The notes under the pieces: model-generated
What the model saw: the letters and a program-made list of their open reading frames with translations, nothing else
Database searches by the model: none
Told to the model about the DNA's origin: nothing
Origin: Ehretia macrophylla
Lineage: Eukaryota; Streptophyta; Magnoliopsida; Boraginales; Ehretiaceae
Reading direction: 5' to 3'
DNA: 64,000 bases
Assembly (NCBI GenBank): GCA_037974665.1
Contig: CM075775.1
Location: forward strand, 33,857,732-33,921,731
Made by a program: the position numbers and the translations under genes
Part shown: one piece after another, positions 32,856 to 45,519 of the stretch
Numbering within the stretch: position 1 is the stretch's first letter
How the letters are laid out: each line of letters opens with the position of its first letter

Positions 32856-35800
32856 GATATTGTAACGCCTCGATCCCTCATGAGACCGGGGTCCTGATCC
32901 CAAACCCAAGGCACGAAAATTTAGGAGAAACGGACAGAGTCTCCCCTATTTATAAGACAATCCGAAAACCTACGAATAATAGAATACAACTACAAAACTA
33001 TAATCCAACATTTTCCATTCATTAGACACATAATCATGCAAAATACTTAAGCAACATAGTGGACTATAAGTTATTACATCCCAACTACAACTATCAAGCT
33101 ATATAATGGTTGAATTGGTATCATAATCTTCCATAACACATAAATACATACAAGACCACGCAAGGTCTCAAAATAGAACTTATACAAAAGTAACATATTC
33201 TTCATATGCACATTTGAACAAGTCAACCTCACAAGAAAGCATTCAAGGCACAAACTCAAGCAGTATTTCTTCTTCTTCAACAACTAGCTAGGACCTAACC
33301 TTAGCTTCTCCTAAAACATGTTAAATGAGGAGTGAGCAACAATGTTGCCCAGCGAAGGAGATGATGTAACATACCGGTGCGTGCAATATGATATACAAAC
33401 ACAAGAAGTCATATATATATAACATAAAACAACAATATTAAATAGCAAGTGATTAACCACATTAAAAAGGATACGGTTCCACTTCAAGTTTTCAATCTCG
33501 AACCACGAGCCAGGAACTTCATGCAAGTGCCAGAAAACCCTTATTCCAACAAGTTAGGATACTCTGGATGTATCCCGATCCTACGACCCTTTCTCCTGAG
33601 GTAGGTCCATATGCCCAGCAGGTGAACCACGCCTCTGGGGTAGTGAAGTATACTCAGCGAGAAATGGAATAGGCACCATGGTAGTCGAGGGAGCACGGCA
33701 AGCCCGACGCCGCCCATGTTTCTCGACACTACCATGTCCAAAAAGGTTGCACAACCCGATATTCGATCACAATAATTCAATCAATGACAATATAATCCAA
33801 GAATCACATAAATGAGGAACAATAAAGTAGGTTTCCCTTGCACGTAGATTATAATAAATAAGCCATATACCAATATAAATAAAAGACAAGTGTATATTTA
33901 GTCAATTCATATCAAAGTACACGTAATTATAAACAATCATATTAACTATACAATTTATGAGCAGTAAAACAAATTAAGATGCACAAAAAAATGTAACTCC
34001 CTCACCTCTACCAAGCTCCAAAATGTAGGATTGGCTTCACATCATTCTCAATTACCTTGAACATAAAGTTAAACATTACTTTAATTACTCTTTAACTACA
34101 ACATTCATTAATTACCCAACTAGGTTAGTTAACTTATAGTTTCTCTTATTTAGCATATATATAATATCTATTAGAATTCTATTTTTAACAAAATACTACT
34201 TTTATATACTTTAACTTAACATATATTCCAAGTAGTAATTTTCCACAACATAACTCATATAATTATAAGCAACGCGACATTATAAACAAGATACAAACAT
34301 ATTTTAATGAAATAGTTATACAACCTATTTTATGAAACGTCACCAAACAACTACATATTACATACCAATACCATTTAAACTATTATTTAACTCATTTAAA
34401 AGTCAATTATAATAACTACATCAATTCAAATAACCAACTATGCATCAAGCTCAACTAGTTCGCATAAAATCCAACTAAAACCTTTCCACATGCTTAGTAT
34501 TTAGGTCATAAACTTCACACTTATACAATATATAACTCAATCATGATCAATTAGAGTTATTATAACAATAATAACTACTAGTGCAACTAATTCAAGTAAT
34601 TCACAAGAATCTAACAAATCTCCTTCTAAATGCCTACAAAACAAGCTCTAAACTTCACACATGAGAATGAATTCCAAACCTAACCTTACTACTCTCATAT
34701 AGTCACATTATAATGCATACAAATGCAACAAAACTACCATTTAGGTCATGTTAACATAAAACTCCGAAAAGCCCTTTAAGTGATTTGAACTACAACTATC
34801 TAATTCGATTATCTAAATCACGCCATAAATACATCTTAGAGACTTCCTAACACATCTAAGATTATATACTTATTCAAACAAGTCATCCCTAACACTTCGC
34901 TTCAAAGACTCCTTCGTCTACTAAAACAATTTGACACCCAAATGAAACACAAGGTACAAGATCCACAAGTAAGTTATTCCACACTTCTAATGACACCTTA
35001 TGGCACCATTAGAACCCTCGAAATCTCGCAAACACCCGCATTTAGCCCGAAAGCCTCAAATTTCCTCTTTTGACTTTGTACTACAAGTACCTCATCCGAG
35101 ACTCAAACGAGGACTAGCAAAGCATAATTAGGGTCTACTTAGCCTAAGAACACCAAAAATGAAGGTCAATTTTACCCAGATTCGCGATAACCCCGAAATC
35201 CCTTTCTAAAAGTCGCCTATTTCATTCTTTTGCTATGTTATGAGCAATTAAATGTTATAGGGCCTTTACACTACTTTTATTAACATCTAAAGCACCTATT
35301 AGGATCATTGATTCAAGCTATAAAGTCCAATTTCACAAAACCCTAACATTCTCGTCACTATTCATGCCAAATATTCAACGAGCAATTTTAACTGATTAAA
35401 CTACAAAATAATAGCATAAATTAGGTCTCTACTACTTATATATAACATACATAAGCATATTTGAGCATTGCATTAGCGTTTAAGAGCAAAACAAGAAATT
35501 TAACAAAGTTGTCACATTTTTGAAATGCAAAAATAGGTATGAAATCCCTCACCTATTGCGCGTAGGAGCTCCTTGGAGCCTAGTAAACACCCTAAACCAC
35601 TTGCACCTAGCTTGGCTTGACTTGGAATAAGGATTTGTTAAGCAAAAATCTCTATTTCTCCTCCTATTCTATTTTCGGATTTGTTACAGTGTTTTCAGCG
35701 TCTCTCTTCTTTTTTGTTTGTTTTTGTTTTATGAGCTTAATATGTGTGTGTGAGTATATATGCTAAGTGGTGTTGAGTTGGGTGAGTGTTAAGTCTATAT

Positions 35801-36304
35801 AAATGAGTCTAATTAGCTTAAAAACGAGTCTCAATGCGCATTAATATGTTAGCTAACTAAAACATAAAGTTTAACTACGTAAAACTATTCACTAGTTCAA
35901 TAAAACATTTTCTAAGCGAATGCTCTCAACACTAAATGCTCAAATGTACATTTTTCTCATTCCTAACATAATTAATGTGATTTAAAAAAAATGCTAATTC
36001 AAAGAAAATAGATAATTGAAAAACGTAATGAATAGTAACCAATGAAAGCAACAAGTAAATGAATAGTAAAAATGTACAAATAGTAGATGAAACAGTTAAT
36101 GAATCATGGCAATGTTCTCGGGCGTCACAGATATAACTTTATTATTAAAAAATTGTTCTATAATAATATGTAATTCATACCTTAAAAGTTGCAAACCATA
36201 TCTTCCAAACATCTTTTGGAACCTCTTTCCAATTCAGTCATGTCTCGGTATACCCGATACTTAGAGCGTTCTTGACCTCTTTCGTCGCTCCGAATAGAAT
36301 CCAT
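31769..36304 (-). pseudogene. CACTA Transposase_24 (Ptta/En/Spm) protein, broken
   Basis: Exons are read right to left. 36304-36181 gives LNWKEVPKDVWKIWFATFK and a donor GTATGA. The acceptor TTGCAG leads to an exon from 32781 reading RVYKWLPNDEPAIQRMFNF, then WTSEAVWERLKEILDTEEW. Further exons hold DVFVKAYRKGPDSPF (about 32380-32300), AKYNELVEQASQTSE (about 32200-32150) and a coiled-coil-like tail ending near 31769. This family is the TNPA-like DNA-binding partner of CACTA transposase. In-frame stops occur in the first exon (TGA) and after RAQHHI, so it is dead. The solo LTR occupies its first intron. Confidence 0.7.
32861..36129 (+). mobile_element. Solo LTR (3269 bp), gypsy-type
   Basis: It starts TGTAACGCCTCG and ends CGGGCGTCACA. 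The ends are imperfectly inverted, and perfect GATAT flanks lie at 32856-32860 and 36130-36134. No primer site, gag or pol lies inside. A TATA-like CTATATAAATG at about 35795 suggests plus orientation with a long U3. It shares with 40878-44852 a segment around AGCACGGCAAGCCCGACGCC versus AGCACCGGCAAGCCC, so both belong to one large-LTR group (Tekay/Del-like by appearance). Confidence 0.8.
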
Positions 36305-36690
36305 CTATAAATTTAAAACAATTTACTAATAAGTCATATGTATGTGAAAGTGAGATAATGGCATAAGATTGAAAAAATTTACAACGCACCAATAGACTGC
36401 TAGGTCCCCATTTTACAAAGAACCTAGGGTAGTCTAATATTGAAAAGACCTGGTGTATACGCTTGGTCCATTTTGATTGGACAAATTGATGGACTAATGG
36501 TACGCTGCCATGTGGCAGCGGACAATTGGTCTATAACTTAAAATTAAAAAATAATAATAATAATAAGCAACAGACCAACACGATTCGTCACAATTTTTTT
36601 TTTTTATGAGTTGTTGTCTATATAAGAACTCATAATTTCGTTGAAGTACCCCAATTTTCATTTTTAGCTTTCATCCTTTTTTTTTCAACC

Positions 36691-36909
36691 ATGAGTAAGG
36701 AAGAACAACATCATTCACAATATCTTTGTCTTAGTCAAAATAAGGACAACATAACATGAAAAACTGATCGAGATTTGAACAAAATCGTGAAACAGCAGCT
36801 TGATCTAAATGTTCCACCAAAAGAAGACAGTTATAATTCTGAAGCTCAAGGACATCAACTTGTTGTTTTTCAAATGTTGAAGATTTATTTAGCCAAGTTC
36901 TTCCCCTAA
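36691..36909 (+). pseudogene. Small ORF with LDLNVPP motif inside the CACTA element
   Basis: A 72-codon frame, MSKEEQHHSQYLCLSQ onward, is interrupted once by TGA (about codon 23). It continues with QLDLNVPPKED and ends LAKFFP. CTATATAAG at about 36619 lies 70 bp upstream, a plausible TATA box. LDLNVPP resembles an EAR-type (LxLxL/DLN) repression motif of plant regulators, an inference from the motif alone. No family is recognised. Confidence 0.35.
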
Positions 36910-37429
36910 TATTTCTATTCAGTTGAGCATCTTGGAGGTCAAGAATATCGACTTAGTTTTCTTTAACTAGATGATGCTAGTTCGTTATTGTGATGATGCC
37001 GATTATTAGGTATTATGTACTTGTGATGATATACGTTGTTAGGTATTATATACTTGTTATTATGTATTTTGTTAAATCTCAGATATAATCCGTAATTATC
37101 AATGGAATTACAAGTTAATGTTTTATTTGCATTTTATTTTATAATAATTCTTTTATCAAAATTCATTTATTTTATGATTTTTTTGGAAGGACTAATTGTT
37201 TAGATTCTAAATTACGTTAAATACTTTATGTTACATGTTTTGGACAGAGCAATTTTTGTTCAAAATTAATTATTTATAATTTTATTTGATTAATCCAAAA
37301 ATAATAAAAATCAATGTTTATTTTAATTGTTTATCTTTAATGTGTTATGCAATGCCAAAGCTAAAAATCACTAATTTAGAGGTTAAGACAACCCAGATAC
37401 ATTAGCTATAAGCTCGTTGGGAAATGTAT

Positions 37430-38035
37430 ATGTTGTATTTAGAGGTCACGGTGATTTTGAGATGACCTTTCCATATAGTCTCCAAGTAGTCGCCAATTGA
37501 AGATGGTTTGGAGACGAAATATTTATGTCGTCTCCAAGTAGTCTCCATTTCGAAACATTTTAAAGACGACTTACATGTCGTCTCCAAATAGTTGCCAACT
37601 AGAGATGGTTTGGAAACAACTTGTGATATGTTGTCTCGAAGTAGTCACCAACATGAGACGTTTTAGAGACGACTTATCATGTCGTCTACAAAGAGTCGCC
37701 AATTGGAGACGGTTTGGAGATGACTTGTGATATGTCGTCTCTAGGTAGTCGCCAAAAGAAGATGTTTTGAAGATTTTTTCTGTGACTTATCATGTTGTCT
37801 CCAAATAGTCGCCAACTAGAGACGGTTTGAAGACCACTTATATATGTCGTGTCCATCTAGTCTCGAATTTGGGGATGGTTTGGAGACGACATAGATAAGT
37901 CGTCGTCTCCAAACTGTCTCCTGTTGGCAACTATTTGGAGATAACTTATCAAACCGTCTTCAAATCCTCACCATTGGGAGAAAGTTTGGAGATGACTTAA
38001 CTATGTTGTCTCCAAATTGTCACTAATCATGCATC
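37430..38035. repeat. Right subterminal repeats of the CACTA element
   Basis: Roughly a dozen copies of words like GGTTTGGAGACGACTTATC and GTCGTCTCCAAATAGTCGCC in both orientations, spaced 50-60 bp apart. The left-end counterpart lies at about 30940-31560 (CGTCTCCGATTCGTCTCC words). Confidence 0.75.
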
Positions 38036-38109
38036 AAAATTTCTATCGCATTTTTGGCTCGCATTTTTGGCTACGACCATCGCTTTTGACAATTTTTCTC
38101 GTATAGTTA

Positions 38110-38268
38110 GTCCCTAACAAAAAAGTTTAAATAGGTCCCTAATGTTTGTAAAAAAGTTCAAATAGGTCCCTAATATTTTCAAAAAAGTTTAAATAGGTCC
38201 TTAATATTTTCAAAAAAGTTTAAATAGATCCTTAATGTTTTCACAAAAGTTCAAATAGGTTCCCTGTA
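38110..38268. repeat. Minisatellite, five units of about 32 bp
   Basis: Tandem AAATAGGTCCCTAATGTTTT-like units follow directly on the CACTA insertion, and belong to the outer inverted-repeat element. Confidence 0.75.
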
Positions 38269-38299
38269 TATCATATTTATTTATTTTTATTCTGATCAC

Positions 38300-38605
38300 C
38301 CTGTATATTAGATTTATGCTTTAAACAAAGAGAGAAAAATCAACAAGAACTGCATATCAGATTTATGCAGCCACCATTAGCCATAGTCCCATGTGTATTA
38401 GATTTATGCTTAGAAAAAGGGAAAAAAATGTTGGCAAGTGGGTTCAAGTCACTTCATAATTTTACCCGTGAGCTAAAATGCAAGAAGGCCACGATAGTAA
38501 TTTTGGCTAATGGTGGCTGCATAAATTGATATACAGTTTTTGTTGATTTTTTTTTTCCTTTTTTTAAAGCATAAATATGATATACATGATGACCTCAAAA
38601 AAGAA
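38300..38605. repeat. Long hairpin (foldback) repeat
   Basis: Arms of about 90 bp. GCAGCCACCATTAGCCA (about 38368) is mirrored by TGGCTAATGGTGGCTGC (about 38504). Outer parts such as TTAGATTTATGCTTTAAA are mirrored by TTTAAAGCATAAATATGA. A small foldback MITE is the likely origin. Confidence 0.65.
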
Positions 38606-39109
38606 AAAAAAACTGATATATAGGAGATCGATTTAAACTTTTTTGCAAACATTAGGGATTTATTTAAATTTTTTCACGAACGCATGAGCGGCCAAATTTA
38701 TATTTTCTAATTTACCCCTCTAACAATGGTCACATTACCAATTTTCTGTTAAAATTAACCATTATTTTAATATTAAAGACTAATTTGACACTTTTGATAA
38801 AACATTAAAATTAATTTAAATTTTTTTTAAAATATTAGGGACTAAATTAAAATAACTTTCCAACATATAGGACTGATGTGTAAGAAAATTAACTATTATT
38901 TTAATATTAAGGATTAATTTGACACTTTTGATAAAATATTAAGGATTAATTTAAATTATTTAAAATATTAGGAGCTAAATTGAACTAACGACTAATGTGC
39001 AATTAATCCAAAAATTAAATAGGATATCATTTTATCAAGCCTGTCAAACGACAATTTTTAGACTTTCGAGTCCTTTAAAAGTATGACCAAAACAAGATTG
39101 GTTATTCAA

Positions 39110-39445
39110 TCAATCCGAATTAATATTAGTCATCTCGTTATCCGACTTACTTCTAATTTCACGAACTACTGATATAAAGTTTTCCCAAAAATAAGTGTCC
39201 TTGAGAACACGGAAAATTATTCTATCCAGAGGATCACTATTGACATGACAAGGTGATCCTCCCGCAGCGCGACACTTGGCAAACATATATGCATTGTCTG
39301 ACATCACGCAAAGCAAGAAGACAGATTTACCCTTCATTTTGTGTGTTGTCCGATAAGTGTTAAAATCACATGCATAGATGGAAAATGGCCAAAACAGACA
39401 TACAAGTGAAGACAAAAACTTTAGCAAATGACCATATTGGGCCAT
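39110..39445 (-). CDS. Hypothetical small secreted protein (doubtful)
   Basis: A 111-residue frame with a hydrophobic N-terminus (LLKFLSSLVCLFWPFSIYAC) that looks like a signal peptide. The following part has four more cysteines (FLLCVMSD, AKCRAAGGSPCH). I do not recognise a family. There is no clear TATA box upstream, and the surroundings are repeats. It may be a chance ORF or a remnant of a small-peptide gene. Confidence 0.25.
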   Translation of the reverse strand: MAQYGHLLKFLSSLVCLFWPFSIYACDFNTYRTTHKMKGKSVFLLCVMSDNAYMFAKCRAAGGSPCHVNSDPLDRIIFRVLKDTYFWENFISVVREIRSKSDNEMTNINSD

Positions 39446-39770
39446 GTACAGAATAATTAATTATTTTTTGGCTCAAACATGTCCCTACTTGCCCTAGGGT
39501 TAATTTTTATTTATTTTTCCAAATCGTGTCTCCATATGCATGCAATTTTTTTGTTTGTATGTGTATCTCCTATTTGGATGCAATTTTTTTTTTATTTGTA
39601 CATGTAGTAATGTGACGCTTCAAATTGCTGTTATTTATTTATGTTTGTCCAATTGCAATTTGCATGGGATTCATGAATACGAAATTGTATGCAATAGAAG
39701 TGTGTCTCAGCAAACCAAAAACCTCACAAGATATGATAAGATTTAGTTTTATTTTGGTCTTACAAAAAAA

Positions 39771-39771
<1 letters not shown>

Positions 39772-39817
<46 letters not shown>
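39772..39817. repeat. (TA)n microsatellite
   Basis: A pure TA dinucleotide run of about 45 bp. Confidence 0.9.
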
Positions 39818-39821
<4 letters not shown>

Positions 39822-40877
39822 TGAATTGTTATCGAAACGTAATTAAAAATTACTTGATGATCTTATTAAACTATGATAACATGATCCAAAATTAGTATCT
39901 ATCATGCAAAAAATGTCATATATAGTGATATTGTGACGTGCTAATTGCATAACCAAATTAAAACGGCGTTGTTATCCTTGATGGGTTTATCTTTCAAGAA
40001 GTGGCAACAAACCACTTATTACATGCAAGATTTTGTTGTCCTTATCAAAATATTAAGTCAAAGCAACCCCATGAAACCCAAATCTTTAAACTGTCCATTT
40101 ATTACATGTAATGGGCCTAATCAATAACCATATATGAAATGTTAGCCCAACTTGAAAATGATATATATATATGAAACTCGGGCCAACTAGGCCGACTAGG
40201 CTGAATAAACAATGTTACTGCAAAAGGTCCATTAATGAGTCAAATATGTGCATATTGAGAATTATGTACAGAATATTTAAATAAGCTAAACAATTTTCTA
40301 AAAAAGAAAGTAAAATGTAATTAATTAAGAATAATTTGATTTTTGTTAGAATATTTTTAAATTATATTGGACCAAAGTTTTCAAAATCAGATACGAACTA
40401 TTAATTAGTGATATATATGTGTGTGGGAATGTGTGTGAAAGACTATATACTTGTGACTATGGTATGTTAAAGAATATTTGTTATTTCACCCAATCGTGTC
40501 GAGGTGTTCGCAAAGATATTAACAAAAAAAAAATTATGTGTTAACGTAATAAATAATCGTGACTATTCCATATAGTGAGAGCGGCATAATTTAAAATACT
40601 TATTGAGTTCTTATCAATTTAAAATATCGTCACTAATTAAAATTAAAACTTAATTTAAATACTTACAAATAGATTGTGGAGATTTTATTATTAACAGATA
40701 TAAATAAAATAATAATAAAGCATAGTAATATAATCGTCTATTAAAGGAGTCTAGCAGAACTCTAACAATGCCAATGATACACTATAAGTTTAGGGAACAC
40801 AATATTAATTTACAAACTGGCTATGATAATGAGTTTATCATATATTAAATAAGTCTAAAGCAAAACTAGAGATTACA
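39818..40877. other. Intergenic DNA, nothing recognised
   Basis: AT-rich, with short ORFs only. No inverted repeats or domain similarities noticed. It ends in the TTACA duplication of the next element. Confidence 0.5.
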
Positions 40878-43800
40878 TGTCACGCCCCAACCCGATCTAT
40901 AGAGGCTAGACTAGGGTATGACCTAAATCATCATTGTTATTTTACGTCCTTAACCATTTGACCATGATTAATGCTTATTCGTTAGTCTAGAAAAAAAAAA
41001 AAAAAAAAAAAAAAAGCTCCTTAACCATTTGACCATGATTAATGCTTCTTCGTTAGTCTAGAACTCCAAAAGTTTTTCGAAAAATCGGCAGCATAACAGC
41101 TATATTTAGGATCTTTGGTTGACCTAATTTCTATACACCTCAAAATTTCTGAATCATTAATTTGCATACAACTAAAACTTTCGTTCTACCATCGATTGAT
41201 ATGTCTACTAATTATCTTGAAGGTTTTATTTGAATTAACAAGCCTACCATGACAGCTACATCCTATTTATTTGTCAAATTCCTATTTATGCAAGTACCTA
41301 TTATTATTTAGCTTGCCAATGAGTACCTTAATGAGTATAGATAGAACTAACTTAGTTCATTCTTCACCTATTGGTTTAAATACCTAATGATAGCTACTAA
41401 CCATAACGATGAAAATCAAACGACTGAAATAAAAGAGTTCGTCTAGTTTATAGTTAGTACAAGCCAAAATTAGACCCAAATTACAACGGGATCACTTACA
41501 TTAACAAAATAAACAGTCTGCAATCAAACACAACATCCCTAATAGCATCCATGTTCACGAAAAGCACGCAATGCACATAGTCGTTCCAAAGGTTCATCAA
41601 CTAGCACATTTTCTTCGGGTACCTGTTCCAAATTTGCTTCACCTGTAATGACAAAATAGGGTGAGTCCTTATAAACTCAGCGAGGGAGGAACAAGTGACG
41701 AAACTTTTGAAATTCTTTTTCGTTTATTTTGTGAAAACTCCTTTGAAAAACGTGTCATGTAATACAATCAAGAATGTAGGCATAATATAAGAATCAAATT
41801 AAACAATAGATACATTTACCAATCATTTCAAGGATACGGTGAGCTTTCGTTCTCAAGATCAATCGGTGAGCATTTGCTCTCAAGATCATTTCCAATAACC
41901 ATTGTTGTTGTCAGCATCAATTATCCACTTATCATTCCTAATGGGTGTACTCCGGATTGTACACCAAATCCTACGACCCAACTCTCTAAGGGTGGAATGC
42001 CAAGCTAGAGAGGGAATTGAACCATGTAGTCACGGGAGCACCGGCAAGCCCTATGCCGCCCAGCGTTCGTGAAACGCTTCTATGCCACAATGAAAGGTTG
42101 CAACCTTGTATGCAATGCACATTTATGCCATTTAACATTTCACATTAGGAGGTCAATAAAGTAAGTTGCCTCCAAGCAAGTATATGAGCACATTTTGACA
42201 TATTGGCACATAAGGCATTGTAAGAACATATAATCATTTCATATATCAATTTGAAAGTAATTAAACTTTCACGGGCAGCCAAGTAATCATGTTCAAAATA
42301 AGCCATATAATATCTTTTAATAATTCAAATTAGGAGGTCAACAAAGTAGGTTACCTCTGGATACACGTATGATCACATATCGACAAGTAAATATACGAGG
42401 CATGCTTTGACATGTAAATCCACTTTGTATAACACCTAGAAGTATATGAACATTTAACGGGCAGCCAAGTAACATCATATAACTCATTTTAGTTCACCTA
42501 TCAAGTGTTAAGGACATACGAGCATGCTACGACACCTTATACAAGACCGGGTGCACGAATAGTTAACTTATCAACATGCAATCATCGAGTATCATGCTTA
42601 GAACTATAAAGATAATTTCAGGCAACCCGTTAACATTCCAAATCATCAATTATAAGTCACACAAGTGTGGTTTATGCCTTGGGAGTCTACATAGCCATTA
42701 GGGTTTACAAGGACCGTACTCGAGTGTAGGTTTATTTTGCTAAGAACTACAAGAATCACTTAAACCAATTCATGCATACTTAGAGATTATTGGATAGCCT
42801 AATAACAACTCAAATGAATTCATTTGACCATACGATAGTCACTTAGCAAGCATGCATAGGCAATAGGGCCTCAATTTCATGCTTACACATACGATTAAGA
42901 AAGAATCCATCATATAATTAACCTAAGCCATGCATCAACCAATTTAAGCAATCTCAACCAACAAAAACAGCCCATGCAACTTCTAATTTCCACAAGTCCA
43001 AGCATTCAATACCTCAAAGTACAATTATAACATGATTTAAATCAAGTTTCCAATCAAAACCTTACTGCAATAGCCCATTTTTCCTCATTCGAATAACCAA
43101 GAAAATAACTTCCAAATTTAGTGAATCAAATTTCAAATTTAATCTTAATGTGTTCTTTAAATCTAGGAACAAATCTCGCTGCATTTAAAGTTCGGACCTA
43201 GGAGTTATGACCAAAACCGTGAGACCACGCAAATCTGTCCAGTTTTATACACATTTCGATATTTTCCCTTTTTTTGGGTTTTAAACTCAAAATTAGCCTT
43301 AGACTATTTCTACAAGATATGTTCAGAACTGAAAAATATAGTGACTCACCAAATTTTATGCATTTTTAACATCGTTTGCTAGGCCACAAACATTTCGTTC
43401 TACACAGACAAAAAGCTGCCAGAAAACGTCATTTCATATCTCAAGGTTTCTAGCAATTTCCAAGCGATGCAAGGGTAGATATGCTCATATAAACACATGC
43501 ACATGAACTTCAAGAGTAAATACAGCCATATAAGAGCATGCATGTGAGTTTTTGAAGTATTTGAAAAGATTTAACCCTCAAATCTTTGAAGACTTAGCTA
43601 AAATGCACGAAATCCTTGTTTTTTAGCCTTGAAGGTGCCAAATCCTCTCTACTCCTAGCTTGGCCGAATGGTAGCTTGTTTTTCCTTGAATCCTAATCTA
43701 GTTAGCAAGTATAGAAGGTGTGCATGTGCTCAAAACCAAAAGAGGAAGAAGATGATCCATGAAACTTACCTTAGGCCGAAAATAAGAGGTATTTTGCTTG

Positions 43801-44852
43801 CTTGAGTGATTTGAGTGTTCCTCACTTGGTTCCTTGCTATGGCCGAGTGCATGAGAGGTTTTTTGAGAGTTTCCTAGCTTATTTTAAGTGTGGAGTGTGT
43901 GTGTAAAGCCTTGGCCGAGAGAGAGAGCAAGAGAATGCAAGAATTATCTTGCAAAATATGTGTTTTGTGTGTGTGTATGGTCATGGCCGAAAATGGCCTA
44001 GTCTATGAGGTCAAAATGCCTTTGTTTAGTCTTGTTGTATCTAGTAGTTGAGCATGTAAGAGTTTTGTAAGCTTTGTGTCTTGTGTAGAATTTAGGGTTT
44101 AGGAAAAATGTATAGGAGTTAGGAAAACGCATGACATGTTTAGAGTTTTGTGAGGTTTTGTCTTGTAGTGGGTTTAAAATATGGTATCTAGATGTTAGTG
44201 GATTTTGTATGAAAAGGTGATTAAGCATATTATATTGGGGATATTTTGGGAGATGATAGGGTTTTGTCTTGTAGTGAATTTGAATTAGGATTAGATTAAT
44301 ATTAGTGGAATGTGTAGGAATAGTTTAATATTATTTTATTATTAGTGGAGTTTGTAGGATTTGAATTAGGAATATAATAATGGTTAGTGGGTTGTATAGG
44401 ATTATTTTATTGTCTTGTGCTTTGTGCAGGAATCTTTATTGATTAGCGTGTAGGCACGCATTCCTAGGTCTAGGGCACACACTACGAGGTAAGGCACATA
44501 CTTTTAGGTAAATGCACGAATTCCAATGTAAATGCACGTAAACCAATGCAAGGCACGTAATTTAATACAATGCACGAAAATCAATGTACGACTCTTATAT
44601 CTAGGTTAAGGCACACAGTTCAAGGTTAGTGCACACAAATCGAGGTATCACACGTAAATTGAGGTCAAGACACGTATATCTAGGTATTATACGTACATCG
44701 AGGATTAAGGTACACAATTCTAGGTCAATGCCCGTATGACGAGGCATGCACAAAAACCAAGACAGGGCATATAATCCAAGGTCGGTCATATAATTCTGGG
44801 TCTAAGGTATGCAAACTGAGGTAAGACACGTTATTCGGAGTCAGACCTCACA
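40878..44852 (+). mobile_element. Solo LTR (3975 bp), gypsy-type
   Basis: It starts TGTCACGCCCCAACCC and ends AGACCTCACA, with perfect TTACA flanks (40873-40877 and 44853-44857). It contains the GTGAGTCCTTATAAACTCAG block (about 41662) and the AGCACCGGCAAGCCC block (about 42029), as in the LTR at 32861-36129. No internal gag, pol, PBS or PPT, so a solo LTR is the best reading. An A27 run at about 40990 and an imperfect duplication around it (CCTTAACCATTTGACCATG twice) are internal features. Confidence 0.8.
44440..44840. repeat. Degenerate short-period repeat in the LTR
   Basis: About a dozen loose units of 25-30 bp around GGCACACAATTCTAGGT and GCACGTAAATCGAGGT. They lie near the downstream end of the LTR. 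The short minus-strand ORF across it is repeat-driven. Confidence 0.6.
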
Positions 44853-44857
44853 TTACA

Positions 44858-45519
44858 AAATAGAAAACTCAGTTTACATTACTTTCACATATATATGAGA
44901 CCTCCTCTTATATGATAGAAACTAAAGACTCCTTGAAAACCATGGCTTCATATGGGTGCCCAGTGCATAGTACATGAGCCTCTCTTCAGCGCTTTGAAAA
45001 AGTGACATGTATTTTTCTGGTCCAGTTTGAAAAGATAAGTAATGAGAATATTATATGAGGATCATTAATTTTAATAGGATTAGAACAAGGTTTCTCTAAT
45101 CTCGTATCTAAGTCTTTTTAGGATTATATTGAGAACTAATTTCTCTATTATATCCTAATCTTTGTAGGAATATCTCAATTTTTTATCTCTAAATAATTAA
45201 ATATGAGATTCAACTAAATTTGAAGTTCAACAAAAAATAAGTTACTTTTGATTCATATTTTAAGAAACCTCATAGTCAATGTATTATGTACATTTTAGCT
45301 AATTATTAATGTATAAAATAATTGGGTTAATAAGATACAAAGAAAATTTTAAAATGTATTATCCTATAATTTTATCGAATTTAATAACTTTTTACAATAG
45401 TCCCAAGTCGGCACTGCACCTTTTTATTAATTAAATGAGATTATAAATTTATCGAGTATTAATTCAAAAAGAATCTACTGTATATGCTACCCCACTTATA
45501 TTGATATTGTTGAAAATAT
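44858..45519. other. Intergenic DNA, nothing recognised
   Basis: AT-rich sequence without ORFs or obvious repeats between the solo LTR and the Tourist-like MITEs. Confidence 0.45.

Larger units (their letters stand above)
30901..38106 (-). mobile_element. CACTA (En/Spm) transposon
   Basis: It begins with canonical CACTACAAGAAATTT at 30901, and the right end reads AATTTTTCTCGTATAG, a decayed complement. Flanks are TTA on both sides (30898-30900 and 38107-38109). Subterminal repeats of CGTCTCC words (about 30940-31560) and GTCGTCTCCAAATAGTCG words (about 37430-38035) are in inverted arrangement. It carries a Transposase_24-type gene on the minus strand, a small plus-strand ORF and a 3.27-kb solo LTR inserted later. 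No TNPD-type transposase remains, so it is probably non-autonomous. Confidence 0.85.
30792..39010. mobile_element. Inverted-repeat (MITE-like) element split by a CACTA element
   Basis: The left end GGCTAATTGCACCAATGG plus TCCTATATGTTGG is inverted at right as CCAACATATAGGA (about 38858-38870) and GTGCAATTAATCC at the very end. Its internal phrase TTTAGTCCCTAATGTTTC recurs in inverted form. The CACTA element at 30901-38106 sits inside it with a TTA duplication. No coding content of its own. Confidence 0.5.

Noticed and set aside
37430..38035. Regularly spaced short repeats that might suggest a CRISPR array
   Set aside because: Units occur in both orientations with variable sequence, sit at a CACTA terminus and the DNA is eukaryotic.
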